Source of the DNA: Tolypocladium sp. Sup5 PDA-1
Taxonomy: Eukaryota; Ascomycota; Sordariomycetes; Hypocreales; Ophiocordycipitaceae
Length of the DNA: 64,000 bases
Assembly (NCBI GenBank): GCA_000750105.3
Contig: JPHH03000014.1
Span: forward strand, 124,001-188,000
Direction of reading: 5' to 3'
The position numbers and the translations under genes were made by a program. Under the pieces are notes generated by a model. It was given only the letters and a program-made list of their open reading frames with translations, searched no databases and was not told the origin of the DNA. The stretch's first letter is position 1, and every line of letters begins with the position of its first letter. Shown in pieces: positions 11,001-22,576 of this stretch.

Positions 11001-11336
11001 GGAGACGCGATTCATCCCCCCTGGGATTTCTGCAGGCGCAAGCTCCCCGTCAAGGTCGATGGACATGCGCAGCAGATCATTTTCAGCGTCTCTCAGTTCC
11101 TGGCGAGGCGGCCCTTTGTTCTTGTGTTCTTGCGACGCATCGGGACTTGGGCGAGACGCATCGGCCTCGTCACCGCAACAAGCGTCGATGGGCAGGCCCA
11201 GAAGCCACCTTACTGAGAAGTCTGGGTCCTCGGTCTGAAACTCGGCTGTCCAACTCAAGTTCGAGGCCGCAATAGCCAGGTGATGCTGCAGAGGGGGTGG
11301 CGAGAAGGCAGGGTCATGGACATGTTGGGACTCCAT
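8093..11336 (-). CDS. CbxX/SpoVK-type AAA ATPase with three modules, first one degenerate
   Basis: Three exons on the minus strand: 11336..10948, 10892..10445 and 10381..8093 (1,041 residues). Both introns have GTAAG donors and ACAG acceptors and keep frame. Three AAA modules are visible. Module 1 has Walker A GNDGAGKT (about 221-228) and a Walker B-like IVIVDDAHH (about 280) but lacks most of the segment usually between them. Module 2 has GPPGTGKS (about 497) and VLIIDDAH. Module 3 has GPPGTGKT (about 783) and VLFIDEAYRL. Modules 2 and 3 show the CbbX-like RRAILDTM / CGYEEEM and AGYEEEM patterns. Bacterial CbbX remodels Rubisco and SpoVK acts in sporulation; the fungal role is unknown. The start could be the upstream in-frame Met at 11408. 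The second exon-exon junction is the least certain part of the model. Confidence 0.82.
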
Positions 11337-12530
11337 GACCGCCGTTTCGGTCCGGGCTCTGCTTCCCGACGCAGACCTATACAGTATAACCGCTATACCT
11401 AGAGTCATATACCAAACGCAGCAGAAGCAGCAGTCGGGCGCGGGTGCGAATAGGCCGCTTCACAGTGTCCTTGGCAGAGGGACTTGGAGCGGAGTTGTAG
11501 TATACAGAGTTCATGGAGGTTTTTGATGTGCTGGCACCGCAGATGCTGCAGGCAAGGCTGCCTGAAGACTCATCACGCACCGCCACTTGGTGGTGGCTAA
11601 CACCAATGGGCGCGCGACGCATGCGGGACGACTGCATATGGCCACGCCTGGCCCTACATGCAAGGCTGGCCCAGGGCGCGAGCAGGCTTCAGCAAGATGC
11701 CAATCATCGTCGTCGTTGGTTCCGCAGCCTGCTCCAGGCTGCCAACAGTGCTGGACCGGCGAGAGGGGCTGCGCACTCAGGCTCGCTTAGGATCGCTCTG
11801 GCGACGAGGGACGAGGGACGGCGTTTGTTCCAGCCATGGACCCTGGTGTGACCGTCTCGTACATCGCAGGGCACGAACGATGGCCGGCGGCAGGCACCCT
11901 GATTGAGTAAGATGCGGACACCAGCTCTGAAGCTGAGGCGGACATGGAGTTGAAGCACGGATTATGACGGCGGTACAACAAGAGCAAGCGCCAGCCAAGC
12001 CGCCGTCGCCCTCCTCTCCTTAGGACCAACACGGCGCCATGGATTACTTTCCTACAGGCTTCAAAACCATCCCTCTCCTGCCAGTGTGCTATATCGCGGT
12101 GCAGACTCTCTTGTTTTTAATCTTGTCCACGCTCTGGCACTGCGCTGCGGAGGTTCCAAGCTCGCGCGCCCACTTGAGGCCCAGCTAGCGACTAGTAATA
12201 AGATAAGCATAAACAGCCAAGCTCATCAGTGATGAATGTCACCAGCTCGACGACCCGCAAAGAGCCCACCCCCGTCTGCTCGCCTCATCCACCTGACCAG
12301 CCGGCCGGGACCGACGCTGACGGCATGCACACAGTAATCCGTAGGTTCACATGGTCGGTTGCAGCATCCTTGCCAGGCCTGCCCAGCGGCGCCGAGTTGT
12401 CGCGTGGTTCCCCATCCTTTGCTGGGATGGCCCCGTCGTGGGATAGCATCGTGACCCGACAAGCACCCGGAGCGGACCGAATACTCGCATGAATCAGAGT
12501 GAAGGAGTGAACCAAATCCATACGACGCAT

Positions 12531-12570
12531 TACGAAGTACGAGTAGTCCGTACAAGTACGAATACATACA
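12531..12570. repeat. Cluster of TACGAAGTAC / TAGTCCGTAC words
   Basis: TACGAAGTAC is followed directly by GAGTAGTCCGTACAAGTACG, members of the dispersed short-word family seen in spacers across the window. Confidence 0.6.
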
Positions 12571-13100
12571 CGCACCAAGCACAACGACGGCCCCCATCTC
12601 TTGCGCCTCCCCGGTCTGGCCCGAGCCACCCGCAACCCTTGCCGTGGTGCTGTGCGCGATATTAAGTTACTCGTACTCCGTTTGATGAAAATGGTGCCAT
12701 GTTGGCACATCCTCACCGTCGGACACAGCTGTTGTACCGCCACCCGTCGGCAACACCTGGTTTTCTGCGGCAGCGCGAGCGCACGATTGCGCCTTGGTCA
12801 CGTCGCGACACACGTCGCGGCGGCTGTACAGATGTACCACCGCGCCAGGTACGAAGCAGTCGCTCTGACATTGTACGAGCTTAAGGCGTCGGTAGGTTGT
12901 CATGGGCTCGACTTGACCGTGAGCAGTTGGTAGACAAGCAGTCCACGAAGGCCCAACGCCGAACGGCCACAGGCGGTGGAGTCCTGTCTAATGCGACCAG
13001 CCCAGCGTTCCGCAACTCGCGGTAAAGCGCGCCGACAGAAGCCATGCATTTGCCAGAGTCACCTTTGCGCTTCCCCGCGGTTGGCTGCATGGCCGTGGTG

Positions 13101-13200
13101 CGTATCCGTAGTCCGTAGTCCGTACTCGTACGAGAAAGGTGTAATAGTCCGTAAGTTGGTCCGTAAGGTATGAAGTACTGCACCTGTGTAGTCCGTAGCA
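13101..13200. repeat. Dense cluster of GTAGTCCGTA words
   Basis: TCCGTA is iterated (TATCCGTAGTCCGTAGTCCG, then TACTCGTACGAG, AGTCCGTAAG, GTCCGTAAGG and GTAGTCCGTAGC) within 100 bp. It is the densest occurrence of this motif family on the left side. Confidence 0.65.
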
Positions 13201-14340
13201 CTGGCTTCTCGAAGACCAAGAGCCCACGTGGCGGGCACGACACCAACAAGGATCCCAAAGGGCCACCACCAAACGCCTAGTCCATTACCACGTTGACCAA
13301 GGGGCCATGTGTGCACCCCGGCCCATCGTGCATGGGTGCGCGTTGTTCGACCGGGACGACAAAAACGACTTGTGATCCCGAGCGAGTCTTCCCGAGGCTG
13401 CGTGCGGCAAAGTGCAAACGAGCTCGAGCAACAAATGTATACTCGTCGACATGTGAGCCGTAAGCGACCGAAGACAGCAATGCCGGCACCACCGGAGACA
13501 GGGTCCGGACTCAGGACTCAGGACACGGAGCGAGCGCATCGTCTGTGCGGCGCGGCGACTGTGGACTCGTCGAGCAGCTTCATCGGCTCCCATGCAAGTA
13601 TTGTGGATGTAAACGAAAAGCAGGCATCGTGACATACGCCACGGTCACTGACTCTCAAGAATGGTTTCAAGAATACTGCCGCCTACAATATGTAATAACA
13701 CATCATCTTTGCTTCCCTGAACAAGCGCCGCAAAACTCGGCAAGTCCGAGTTGTACAGTTGTATTCGTACTTTGTACATACTATCCGTACGAAATAGTAT
13801 GATTCAAGTGATTCTATTATTGTCAGCGCATCACGACCGTCGGGCGTCTGTCGTTGGCTTGATTGCCGTGCTACGCAGTGTCGCCAGCGTGGCCCAAGTT
13901 CCCTCCAAACCTCCAACAGCGCCCGTAGTCAAACATGGCCGAAACGCGTCAAACGTTCGCATGTCGAGTCGGATCCTACAAGGACGGGCGTTTGCCAACC
14001 TGCCTCCTTTGTAAACTCGCCGCGACACTCGCGTCAGCACCAGAGGCCAAGCCCCAGTATGCAAAACACCCCAAGCAAGAAACCCCGGACTCCGAGAGCC
14101 ACGGGTTGCCTCGCCTCTATTCCCAGTGCGGCAGTTGTCCAGGGTGGGCACAGTCCACCGTCGAAGTCAGCACACGACCCCCTTTTCTGCTCGCGCCAAA
14201 CTTCCCAAGAGATGCTCGTTGGGCCGTCGGTTTCGACGATCTCTGGGCAGTGGGCGCTTGGAACTTTGGAAGGCTTCCACGGAGAGTCCACCGGTATCCA
14301 CATCGGTGTCCAACCGGAGGACCCCTATTAATGCATTCTT

Positions 14341-14370
14341 ACTACTCCGTAGTCCGTAGTCTGTACTACC
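14341..14370. repeat. ACTCCGTAGTCCGTAG repeat cluster
   Basis: A short tandem-like run ACTACTCCGTAGTCCGTAGT followed by CTGTACTACC, in non-coding DNA. Confidence 0.6.
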
Positions 14371-14863
14371 TTGCTTCGTGAGGCCAAACGGCGAACAAGT
14401 GCTGCATAGATTGTGTTTGCCTTGTACCGCAAGGTACCCGTGCAAGCACCTGAGCGCATTGCCCGTACGATGATGAGCGTGCGTGCATGATGGAGGAGCG
14501 TTGGAGGAGAGCGTTAGAGGACTCGCAGAAACGGAGAGGCAGACAAATGTGGCTAGCTTGCTGGATCCTCTGTTAGTAATTACTTCGTACCTCGACTGGT
14601 GGGTGGACACTTGCGGGCGGCCGGCGACGTCTCCCCAACTGCATTTAGCTGCCCCGTCACTGGCTGCTGGTTTCGTTCTAGAAGACCTGTCGCCGAGCTT
14701 GGCTTTGTCAGTGCCGCGACCTGACTGGCGCGCCGTCGCACGGCCTGGAGTTGTTGCATTTGCTTGGGAATCGTCAGTTGCAACACGAGGGTGGATAATA
14801 TTAATACCTCCTGCTATAAGGTAAGATCAGGCACCCGAGGAGCCCGCCCACCTGCAGCAGGAG

Positions 14864-14893
14864 CGACTCGACTCGACTCGGCTCGGCTCGACT
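14864..14893. repeat. CGACT/CGGCT pentanucleotide tandem repeat
   Basis: Six consecutive 5-bp units (CGACT three times, CGGCT twice, CGACT once) in the Lst7 upstream region; likely an ordinary microsatellite. Confidence 0.8.
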
Positions 14894-15752
14894 TCCACTG
14901 GCTTCGTGCAGTTATTACTTGTACTTCATACTTCGTGCTCCGGTCGTGGGCAGGTACGTACTTGTACTTCGTGCATTTGCACCAGAAGGAACTAGGACTA
15001 CGGACTACCGGCCCCTCCATTCCCCAAAACCCCATTCCGTTCCATCCCACATCCCTCCTCCTCTGTCCGCTGGCCCACGCAGCTAGCACTTTTGGCAACT
15101 ACTCATACAGCTTCTTTGTGCCTGCCCCCGAAACGGAAACCAACAAAACTTTCTCTCCCCAGTAGTACCTACCTACCTTGGCTTCCGTTAATTCCGTCCC
15201 CATCGTCGTGTCTCAGCGCTCTCTTCCTCCTCCATCAACCACCATCGTCGCCCGTCTCTCCGCTCGCTGCGTCCTTCTCTCTGCGTGGTTGGCGCTGCCT
15301 CGCCTTCACGTCGCCCGTCGCAGCTTTCTCGAGTTGCCCTTCCGACCATCGGCGTCGTCGCATGCTACATACCGGAGCACCTCGCAGCCGCCAAACCACA
15401 CCCACTCCAGCCCAGAAGCAGCGCCACTCGGAGACCACCATCTCTCCCTCGACGCGCTCGCTCTCACTCTGCGACAACAAAGCACCCGGTCTTTCTCGCC
15501 AACGCTGTGCGACCCCCACGCCAACAAGCTTAAGCTCTCTGTTGCTGCTGTGCCCTTCTTATATGTACGCTCGCTCGCACCGCAGCTGCAGCCTCCGTCG
15601 TCGCATCCGTCTCGTCCAGCCGCAGGTCGCGGATCCGATACCCCTCCATCCCTCCGCTCTTCGCTCAGCTTCCACTCAACAACTCCTCCTCTTCGTCCCC
15701 TCACAGGGCCGCGACAATTGCGATAAGATAACCCCCGACAGCTGGATGCGCC

Positions 15753-17871
15753 ATGACATACATTGTGAGTGCGAAGAAACAACTCCCGGCCGTCAAGAAT
15801 CACATGCCTCCTCTCCCAAGCGCCACGCATGCAGCCCGCACACAGGCGTGCATTCAGCCTGGCATCGCGCCCAGGATTTCTGCCTCGTCTTGCGTTTCCC
15901 CCCTCCTCACTTGCCTCAGCACATTGGTGCCGCGACGGCGTTTGGTCTGAGTCGCGACCTATCGCCGCTCGTGCTACTCCTGCTTGTCTGCATCACCACT
16001 GCCACTACAGCCCTCCAAATACACATCCCTACTCCCACACCAACACTTACACACCGCCTCGCAAGCTTGAGCCGTGGCAGTTGAAGTTGTACTTGCCCTT
16101 CCTGCGACATGTGGCCAGCATTAATAATCTCACCGGCCGTGTCGCCAACAGAGAGACAATGCCCGCTCCTCAGCCAGCTGCTTAGGCATCGCTCAGCCCT
16201 TCGGGTCATCCCGCTTGCGGCGTTCATAAGCAGTGCCGTGGTTGCTTGAAGAGAGCATTCCTACCCACCATTTCCCATCACACCGTGCCTCCCATGTCAT
16301 TGCCACTCTTCTCTTGTCCCTGTCGATCGCCTGCCGTCAAGGCATGTACTTGCTTCAGTTGATTCACAACGTACTTCTTTCACCCTACGCGCCCTCCCGT
16401 CGTCATCATGGGCGGAGACAGCTGGCTAATACCTGACGTCCAGCTATGTCTGGCTCACTACTGCGACACCCATGGCCCGACCCCTTTGATGGTCACGGAG
16501 GGTCTGCGAAACCCATGCTCCGTTTGCTTTGAGGATCCGGCGTCAAGTGCTGGGACTCAAGCCAAATCTCCCGGAGATGGCCGCCCACGATCCAGCGCAC
16601 CAACATCCGCGCCACAGTCACAGACCCCTGCCGCCGCTCTCAACGACGCCCTCCGCGACTTAAACATCGCCCGCAGCGTCTCTGTGCCGGCCTCGGAGCA
16701 AGATTCCCAGACACAACGGGCGGCCCTGCGGCGCTCTGCCGCAGCCGCCGGGGCTGCTGCTGGCTCTACTTCGCCCTTGGAGACACCTCCCGACAGCCCA
16801 CGACCCATGTTCCAACAGCCGCGTCGCGATTCCAGCTTCCGCCGAACCTACGACGAAATGGTCACCAAAAAGCAAGGGCCATGTGCCAACTGTGCCATGA
16901 CGCTACCCCGGCGACAGGTTGGTGTGAAAGGCGGTAACGATTATGTTACGGACGCACAAGGCCCGACCCTGCGAACCCGTACTCCTATTGAGCGGGTGTT
17001 TGGAACCGCTGGCCAGGCTTCACCCCCGAATTCGCAGTCGTCGAGCGATACGGATGGCGACCGGGAGGCCACACGGCGCGTGCGCAATAGGAGAGTGGCG
17101 CCGCCAGCTAGCTCCCGAACCACGTCATGTTCCAGCACGTCGACTTCCTCGGAGCGATCCGCGTATCACTTCCATTACCTCAGCTACACGTCGACCCACG
17201 AGCCCCTTCTCGCCGACTCCTTCTCGCTCGTTCGCGCTTCGTGCCTGCGAGCTCTGTCCTTTGAGACGCTTCCGCGAGCCCCCTCGACCTCGACACCGAC
17301 CTCGTCTCCGCAGCTGAACAACTCACCCTCATTTGTTACGACGCAGAGCCCCGGATCTGCCGCCACAGGAGGCGCCATATTTTTCGGCGACGCTATGGCA
17401 GGCTACACGACGGCGTACATTTTTCGTATTCCTGACCTCCACGCTCGCGGCCACAAGCGCATTTATGCGTTCTTGGCCCTGAGCACACACAAGGAACGGC
17501 TTGCCATGAAGACGTTTGCCATGATCTCCGCGGCCTTTCGTGATCTCGCGACTTGGATCCAGCAACTTGCAGAGGCCGAGGCCGAGCGAGCTAGGGAGTC
17601 GTCGCCCATTGGCAATGTCTTGCACAACGGAGGGGGTGTCCCCCAACCACCGCCATCTGCGTTCGATCCATCGACGGCCGCGGATCGAAGTGGAAGTAGC
17701 TTCCTCACCGGCGGAAGTGGCTTCACCAGGGGCATGGGCGGCCCCGGCGGCACGTCGTCTCTCAAGGCCCGCGGACTTGCCGAGCTGGTGGGCCAACCCG
17801 ACTTCTTCATTGAGTTGCATGGGAAATTTGTCCGGCTTCTTTTGGAAGCCGGAGTCACGCTGAACTCGTAG
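15753..17871 (+). CDS. lst7: Lst7 / folliculin-family protein
   Basis: Proposed exons are 15753..15764 and 16444..17871 (479 residues). The 12-nt first exon encodes MTYI and is followed by GTGAGT. The acceptor is CAG at 16443 after a GCTAATAC branch-like site. Joining gives MTYI-LCLAHYCDTHGPTPLMVTEG, matching the start of Lst7/folliculin proteins, where a short hydrophobic strand precedes LAHFCDVHGPT. The alternative Met at 16408 would encode an odd leader read through that putative branch site. A longin-like region continues with the FSLVRASCLRALSFE segment, then FFGDAMAGYTTAYIFRIPD and GHKRIYAFLALS. Ser/Pro-rich linkers separate the blocks. In yeast, Lst7 with Lst4 is a GAP for Rag GTPases in TORC1 amino-acid signalling at the vacuole; that role is inferred. 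The 679 bp intron is long for a fungus and could hide another non-coding exon. Confidence 0.85.
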
Positions 17872-18977
17872 TTCACGAGCGTCCATGGCTTTACGACACA
17901 TGGTCATACGTTTTGGAAGACTCTTTTTACCACGTCAGGAGACAGCGAAGCGTCTCTTGTGGACTGGGTCTCATGCTGCTTATAATTGGAGCGGTCTCTA
18001 TGCTCCTCTTGCCCGTCGCACGTCCCCAACCAGGGACGATTACTATTGGGACGGCAGACTGTCATTTTGGAACTCGCCGTTGTATGCATGAGCATTCTAC
18101 AGTGTTCCACCGATCTTTTCCTTCTTTCACGGCGGCGTACTGGGTAATAATAATGCTTGGTGTTTTCATCTTGTTTTTGTCAGCGACTAATGTTTTAGCC
18201 TGCTTGTTTTCAAGGTTGTCCATGTACTTCGTACGCTGTTTGAACTTATGCGATGACATGCGGGAAGCTCGACCATCCACAGGTCGCGGCCATTGCTTCT
18301 TTTCTTGTTGAGACCAGCACCTTGAAGTGCTGTCTCTGAGCTTGTCGACACAGGGACCGTTGTGCCAAGGAAAAAGGAAACGGAATAGACGGGGCAATTA
18401 CGGAAACGGAAAATGGAACAGGGCTACGGAAGAATAGCTCGTCCAATGAATGGAACGGGAAAATGGGAAAAGAGAGACTTGGGGTCCTCTTTGTATGGAC
18501 TTGGAAACTGTGTTTGAGTCTTGCTGTGCAGTGGCGCAGTGCTCTCCTTCACTCCCTCTTGGGCTCCTTGATACCTCGTGGTGTCAAGCGAGTCTCGTTG
18601 ATGGTAGGGGCAGGCAGAAGAGACGAACCAAAACAACCAAACTGAACAGTCACGATCCCGTGTCTCATGTCGTGTCGTGTCCGTTTCGATGCGAGATGGG
18701 GTTTCGAAGTCTCATGTGATGAAAGCCCCGGGTAGGTTGGTTGCAAGCTCGTTGGAAGAACTTCACAAGACGAGTTAGGTAGGATGAGATCTGCTACAAG
18801 TACAAGATATGTTTATTCCCCGTACACTGGCCGAGATCGAGATTATCATAACCCCTCGCGTGCGGCTGGTCTATCAGTGACAACTATTCGCCTCCCTCCC
18901 CTGGCCCCCGTCCTTTCCATCCGAGACCTCGTACACCGCCGCCCAGAACACAGGTTCCCCTCATGCAAGATTTTCTC
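17872..18977. other. Convergent 3' spacer between lst7 and rpt3
   Basis: A 1.1 kb non-coding stretch between two convergent stop codons, probably both 3' UTRs. It holds one GTACTTCGTAC-type word near 18225. No credible gene. Confidence 0.5.
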
Positions 18978-20449
18978 TTATTTGTAAAAGTCGAACTTGT
19001 TATCATCGCTGGTGCCCTTGACCTGGCTCGAGTAGGCGTCCTCCAAGTCGGTCTGGATGATGTTGTATCTGTTCTTGCGCACAGCGCGCAGGCCAGCCTC
19101 CTGCATGATGGCGGCGATGATGGCGCCAGACAGGGGGTCGTTGCGCACGATGAGGCTGTCGAGATCGACCTCGGGCGCGAGGCTCATCTTGCTGGCGATG
19201 GTGGTGAAGATGAGGCGGCGCTCGCGGCGGTCACGCAGCGAGGGGAACTCGATCTTGCGGTCGAGGCGGCCGGGACGCAGGAGGGCCGGGTCGAGGGTGT
19301 CGGCGCGGTTGGTGGCCATGATGACCTTGACATTGGACGTCTGGTCGAAGCCGTCCATCTGGTTGAGCAGCTCGAGCAGGATACGCTGGACTTCGCGGTC
19401 GGCACCGGTCTGGGCGTCAAAACGCTTCGTGGCGATGGCGTCGATCTCGTCGATGAAGATAATGGCGGGCGAGTTTTCGCGGGCCATGCGGAACACGTCG
19501 CGGACCATGCGAGGGCCCTCACCGAGGTACTTTTGCACAAACTCGGAGCCCACGACGCGGATGAAGCTTGCGGTGGTGGAGTTGGCGACGGCCTTGACAA
19601 GCATCGTCTTGCCAGTACCCGGTGGCCCGTACAGCAGGACACCACGAGGCGGGTCGATACCAATCTGCTTGTACAGGTCAAAGTGTGTCAGGGGCAGCTC
19701 GACCGCCTCGCGGATCTCCTGCTTCTGCATATCCAATCCACCAACATCGGCATACGTCACGTCGGGCTTCTCGTCGGCGCCAAGCATGGCAATTGACGAG
19801 TCGGCCTCTGGTGGGAGGATGTCAACGAGGGCATTGGAGTGCCGGTGGAGGGCGACGGAGGAGGAGGGCTTGAGCTTTTCGCGGTCGAGGGTGGAGAGGA
19901 TGCGGACGACGTAGTTGGAGCCGGTGCTCGACTGGACGATGCCGGTGCTGTTGGGAAGAGGTTAGAAATCATGGCGGTGCTATTGAGCAGATGGACATTG
20001 AGTCGGCCTTACTTTTGGTCAATGGCTTCCATGAACTGGCCGATGACCAGGGGTACACTCTGGATGCGCTTGATCTCTTCTTGGGCGCGAACCAGCTCGC
20101 GCTTCAAACTCCTGCAGCGGACGTCAGCCCATCACTCAAATATCCAACTTGTCCACGACAAGACATGGGAGCCTACCTTTGCTCATCCTTGATGTACTCC
20201 TCTTGCAGCTGGATATACCTATCGTCCCGTCGTCAGCGTCATGTTGGTCGACTGGATGCAGCCCCCGGAGGGAGCAGGGAGAGCGGGTGCATACTCCAAC
20301 TGCCTCTGCAGCTTCTTCAGCGAGGCATAGTCGTCGCCGCCGTCGATTGGCAGGCCCTCGAAGCTGTCGATGGTCGGGATCGTGGAGGGAGCGGCCTTCT
20401 TGTGCGGCGGCACATGGTTGGCCGGGTTCTCGACAGCAATGTCGCCCAT
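18978..20449 (-). CDS. rpt3: 26S proteasome regulatory ATPase Rpt3
   Basis: Four exons on the minus strand: 20449..20295, 20218..20177, 20111..20013 and 19947..18978 (421 residues; all junctions keep frame). The N-terminus carries the coiled coil seen in Rpt proteins ([10 protein letters not shown]...[10 protein letters not shown]), then the OB-fold region ([19 protein letters not shown]). The AAA module has Walker A GPPGTGKT, Walker [10 protein letters not shown], the second region of homology [22 protein letters not shown], and the C-terminal FYK tail, the HbYX motif that docks into the 20S alpha ring. The hexameric Rpt1-6 ring unfolds ubiquitinated substrates. Length matches yeast Rpt3 (428). 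Start at 20449 gives a typical MGDIAV leader; an in-frame upstream Met at 20611 is less likely. The 42-nt second exon is unusually small. Confidence 0.97.
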
Positions 20450-21872
20450 TTTTGAGGCGGCGCGCAGTTTTGCGGCGATGGTCGTGCCCTGGTGTCCCTT
20501 TTCCTTTGTGTATGTAGCGTCGTCGGCGTTTGTGATGCTCTCGGCCGTGTGGTGGTTCGCAAGAGGCTGTTGAGGCTGAGGTTTGGCGATGATGATGGAG
20601 GATTCTAGCAAAGCTCCAGCACGGGCTCAACAGGCGTCCACGACGACGTCGCGTTGGTAGCCTCGCGCCAGCTTTCGGCACAGCCGCTTAGTCAGGCAGA
20701 CGGGTATCCACGTGACCAGGCCCCTCAAACGCTCCCGCCGCACTTTCCTGTTCCGGGGTCTCTACCAGTGCTAGGCCAAATGATTGGTCCACGAGGCTTG
20801 CCTGGAGTAGGGCGAAGCAGCCCACCCCCGACTGGTCGGTGAGGGTTCCGTTCAGCTTCAGCGGTTGGGCGGGTCGTCAGTGGGTCCTACAGCAGGTGTC
20901 GCAGCGCTGTGGTGCCCCAGCAGGGGCCCAGCACCCACCGCAGCTCGGCCAGGGCCTCCGATGCCGCGGCGGTAGTTGATACACGGGACCCATTAGCCTC
21001 CCTCACCGAAGCCCGGCGACGGGTCTTATCAGCGGGAAGTAGCGGAGACCTGAGCTCCAGGCCCCGCCGATAAACCCCGTGGCCCAGAAGACATGACGCC
21101 GCCCTAAAGCCCCTATAACTGCCCGAGGTGAGTTCTCCAATGTCGCAAGGATGGACTCGGGCAGAATGAGGCGGCCTTGTGGATGTCCAGGGGACAGGGC
21201 GACGACTCACGAGTGCATCATTCAGTTAATCAAAGGGACGTTACCAAGTAACTTTGTGAGTAGAGGCATATGAATCTGATACAACAGCGAAGACAGCACT
21301 CGGAGCTGGTTGGGGAGTTTGGGCCATTAGCGTCCGTCACGCCCACTATCACTGTCATGGATGCATCACCCTCCCCTCCGTTCACCGGAACTGGTACCAC
21401 CTCACCTGTCGAGGCGCCTTGGGGCTTGGGCCGACCTTCATCCAGGCCTGGCCAGTACGTACCCTGCCTGGGCTTGACCCGTGCCGACCTGGCTGCATTT
21501 ACTTGTGCCTCCACCTCCAACCGCCAGAAACCTTACATCTTCGGCATCTATCCTCTTCATCTGACCTGGCCTCGTTCCTCCTCCTCTCCCGTTCCCCTCC
21601 ACTGCACGCACCGCCAAGGGCCTCCAACGCCGTCGGCAGCACAGCGCCTCGCCTCGACTCGCCTTATCGGCACGCTCATGCTCATCCCCTCCGTCAGCTT
21701 CCACCACAGTGTGACTGCGTGTGTGTGTCCAATACGTCCCTAGCCAGCCTCCTCGTCGTCTTGCTCCCCCGCTCTCCTCGAGGCGCCTCCTACCTACCGA
21801 GATAGCGGCCCTCCCGACTCTCCTCCGGCTTGCTGCTACGTCGCCTTCCTCTCCTTCCTCTCCGCCGCAGCC
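20450..21872. promoter_or_regulatory. Divergent intergenic region between rpt3 and small four-exon gene
   Basis: A 1.4 kb GC-rich spacer between divergent starts. C/T-rich tracts from about 21540 to 21870 look like the leader of the downstream plus-strand gene. Overlapping ORFs on both strands show no domain and are not accepted. Confidence 0.5.
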
Positions 21873-22576
21873 ATGTCGTCGTCCATCATCATCCCCACCG
21901 GCAGATCGGCGGTGACGGCGGCAGCGGCTGGCTACCACCACTCCTCCAAGGCCGTTGGCAGTTCCTCTGGCAGCTCCTACTCGAGCTCGCCGTCGCCGTC
22001 GTCGCCGTCGTCGACGCCCAATAATAAGATGCTGCACTCCCGGCGTCCTAGCCTGTTGAGTACGATCCCCCATCCTCGGGTCTTACCCGTCCTTTACCGC
22101 CACGAGTACGGAGTACCGGGTAGTCGACTGCTCGCGGTCCTGCTGGCTGTGTGCCCACCCTTAGGCGGCACTGAATGACACCAAGGCGCCTGCATGCACA
22201 TGTATGCTGACTGACATGCACAGGCACGGCCATTTCCAAGCAAGAATCCACCGTCATCAACATCGGCGACCCTGATGGCCCTCCCCGGCTGGTAAATGCA
22301 GCGTTCCTCTGGCTAGTGTTGGATCACACACGCTGACAGGCCTCCTCCTAGATCTCATATCTATCCTCGAGCCAGGGCTTCGTCTGGAACCCAGGTTGGT
22401 CCCCTCGCACGTCGTTTTATCCCATGCTTGGCTCCACGGCGGCTGACTCGTTGCACCCAGAGATCTTCCTACCCTCCTACGTCGACTGCGACTACGAACC
22501 GCTCGAGAACCAATGCGAACCGGTACACGAAATCGTTCTCAGCGACGAAGAGACCAGGGCGATGCTACCACAATAA
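21873..22576 (+). CDS. Small conserved-looking fungal protein, four exons
   Basis: Four exons, 21873..22059, 22224..22291, 22352..22394 and 22461..22576, join in frame to 137 residues. All introns have GT donors (GTACG, GTAAAT, GTTGG) and AG acceptors, and a CTGAC branch-like site precedes the second exon. The N-terminal 60 residues are Ser/Ala-rich (MSSSIIIPTGRSAVTAA...). The C-terminal half is compact and non-repetitive: TVINIGDPDGPPRLISYL, then GFVWNPEIFLPSYVDCDYEP and an acidic end with ETRAMLPQ. The clean splice chain and the protein-like C-terminus argue for a real gene, absent from any single-frame ORF view. No function is recognised; no signal peptide or membrane segment. Confidence 0.75.

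Larger units (their letters stand above)
11337..15752. other. 4.4 kb gene-poor spacer with short repeated TCCGTA-type words
   Basis: No ORF here shows a recognisable domain or plausible exon chain; open frames are short and overlap on both strands. The region carries several clusters of TCCGTAGTCCGTA / TACGAAGTAC words (for example 12531-12570, 13101-13200, 13761-13800, 14341-14370, 14916-14972) and a CGACT pentamer repeat at 14864-14893. From about 15020 to 15750 it becomes C/T-rich on the plus strand, fitting a promoter and 5' leader for the Lst7 gene. Confidence 0.55.

Noticed and set aside
15092..16084. 330-codon frame upstream of lst7
   Set aside because: Composition follows a pyrimidine-rich leader; overlaps the proposed first exon and long intron; no domain or conserved pattern.
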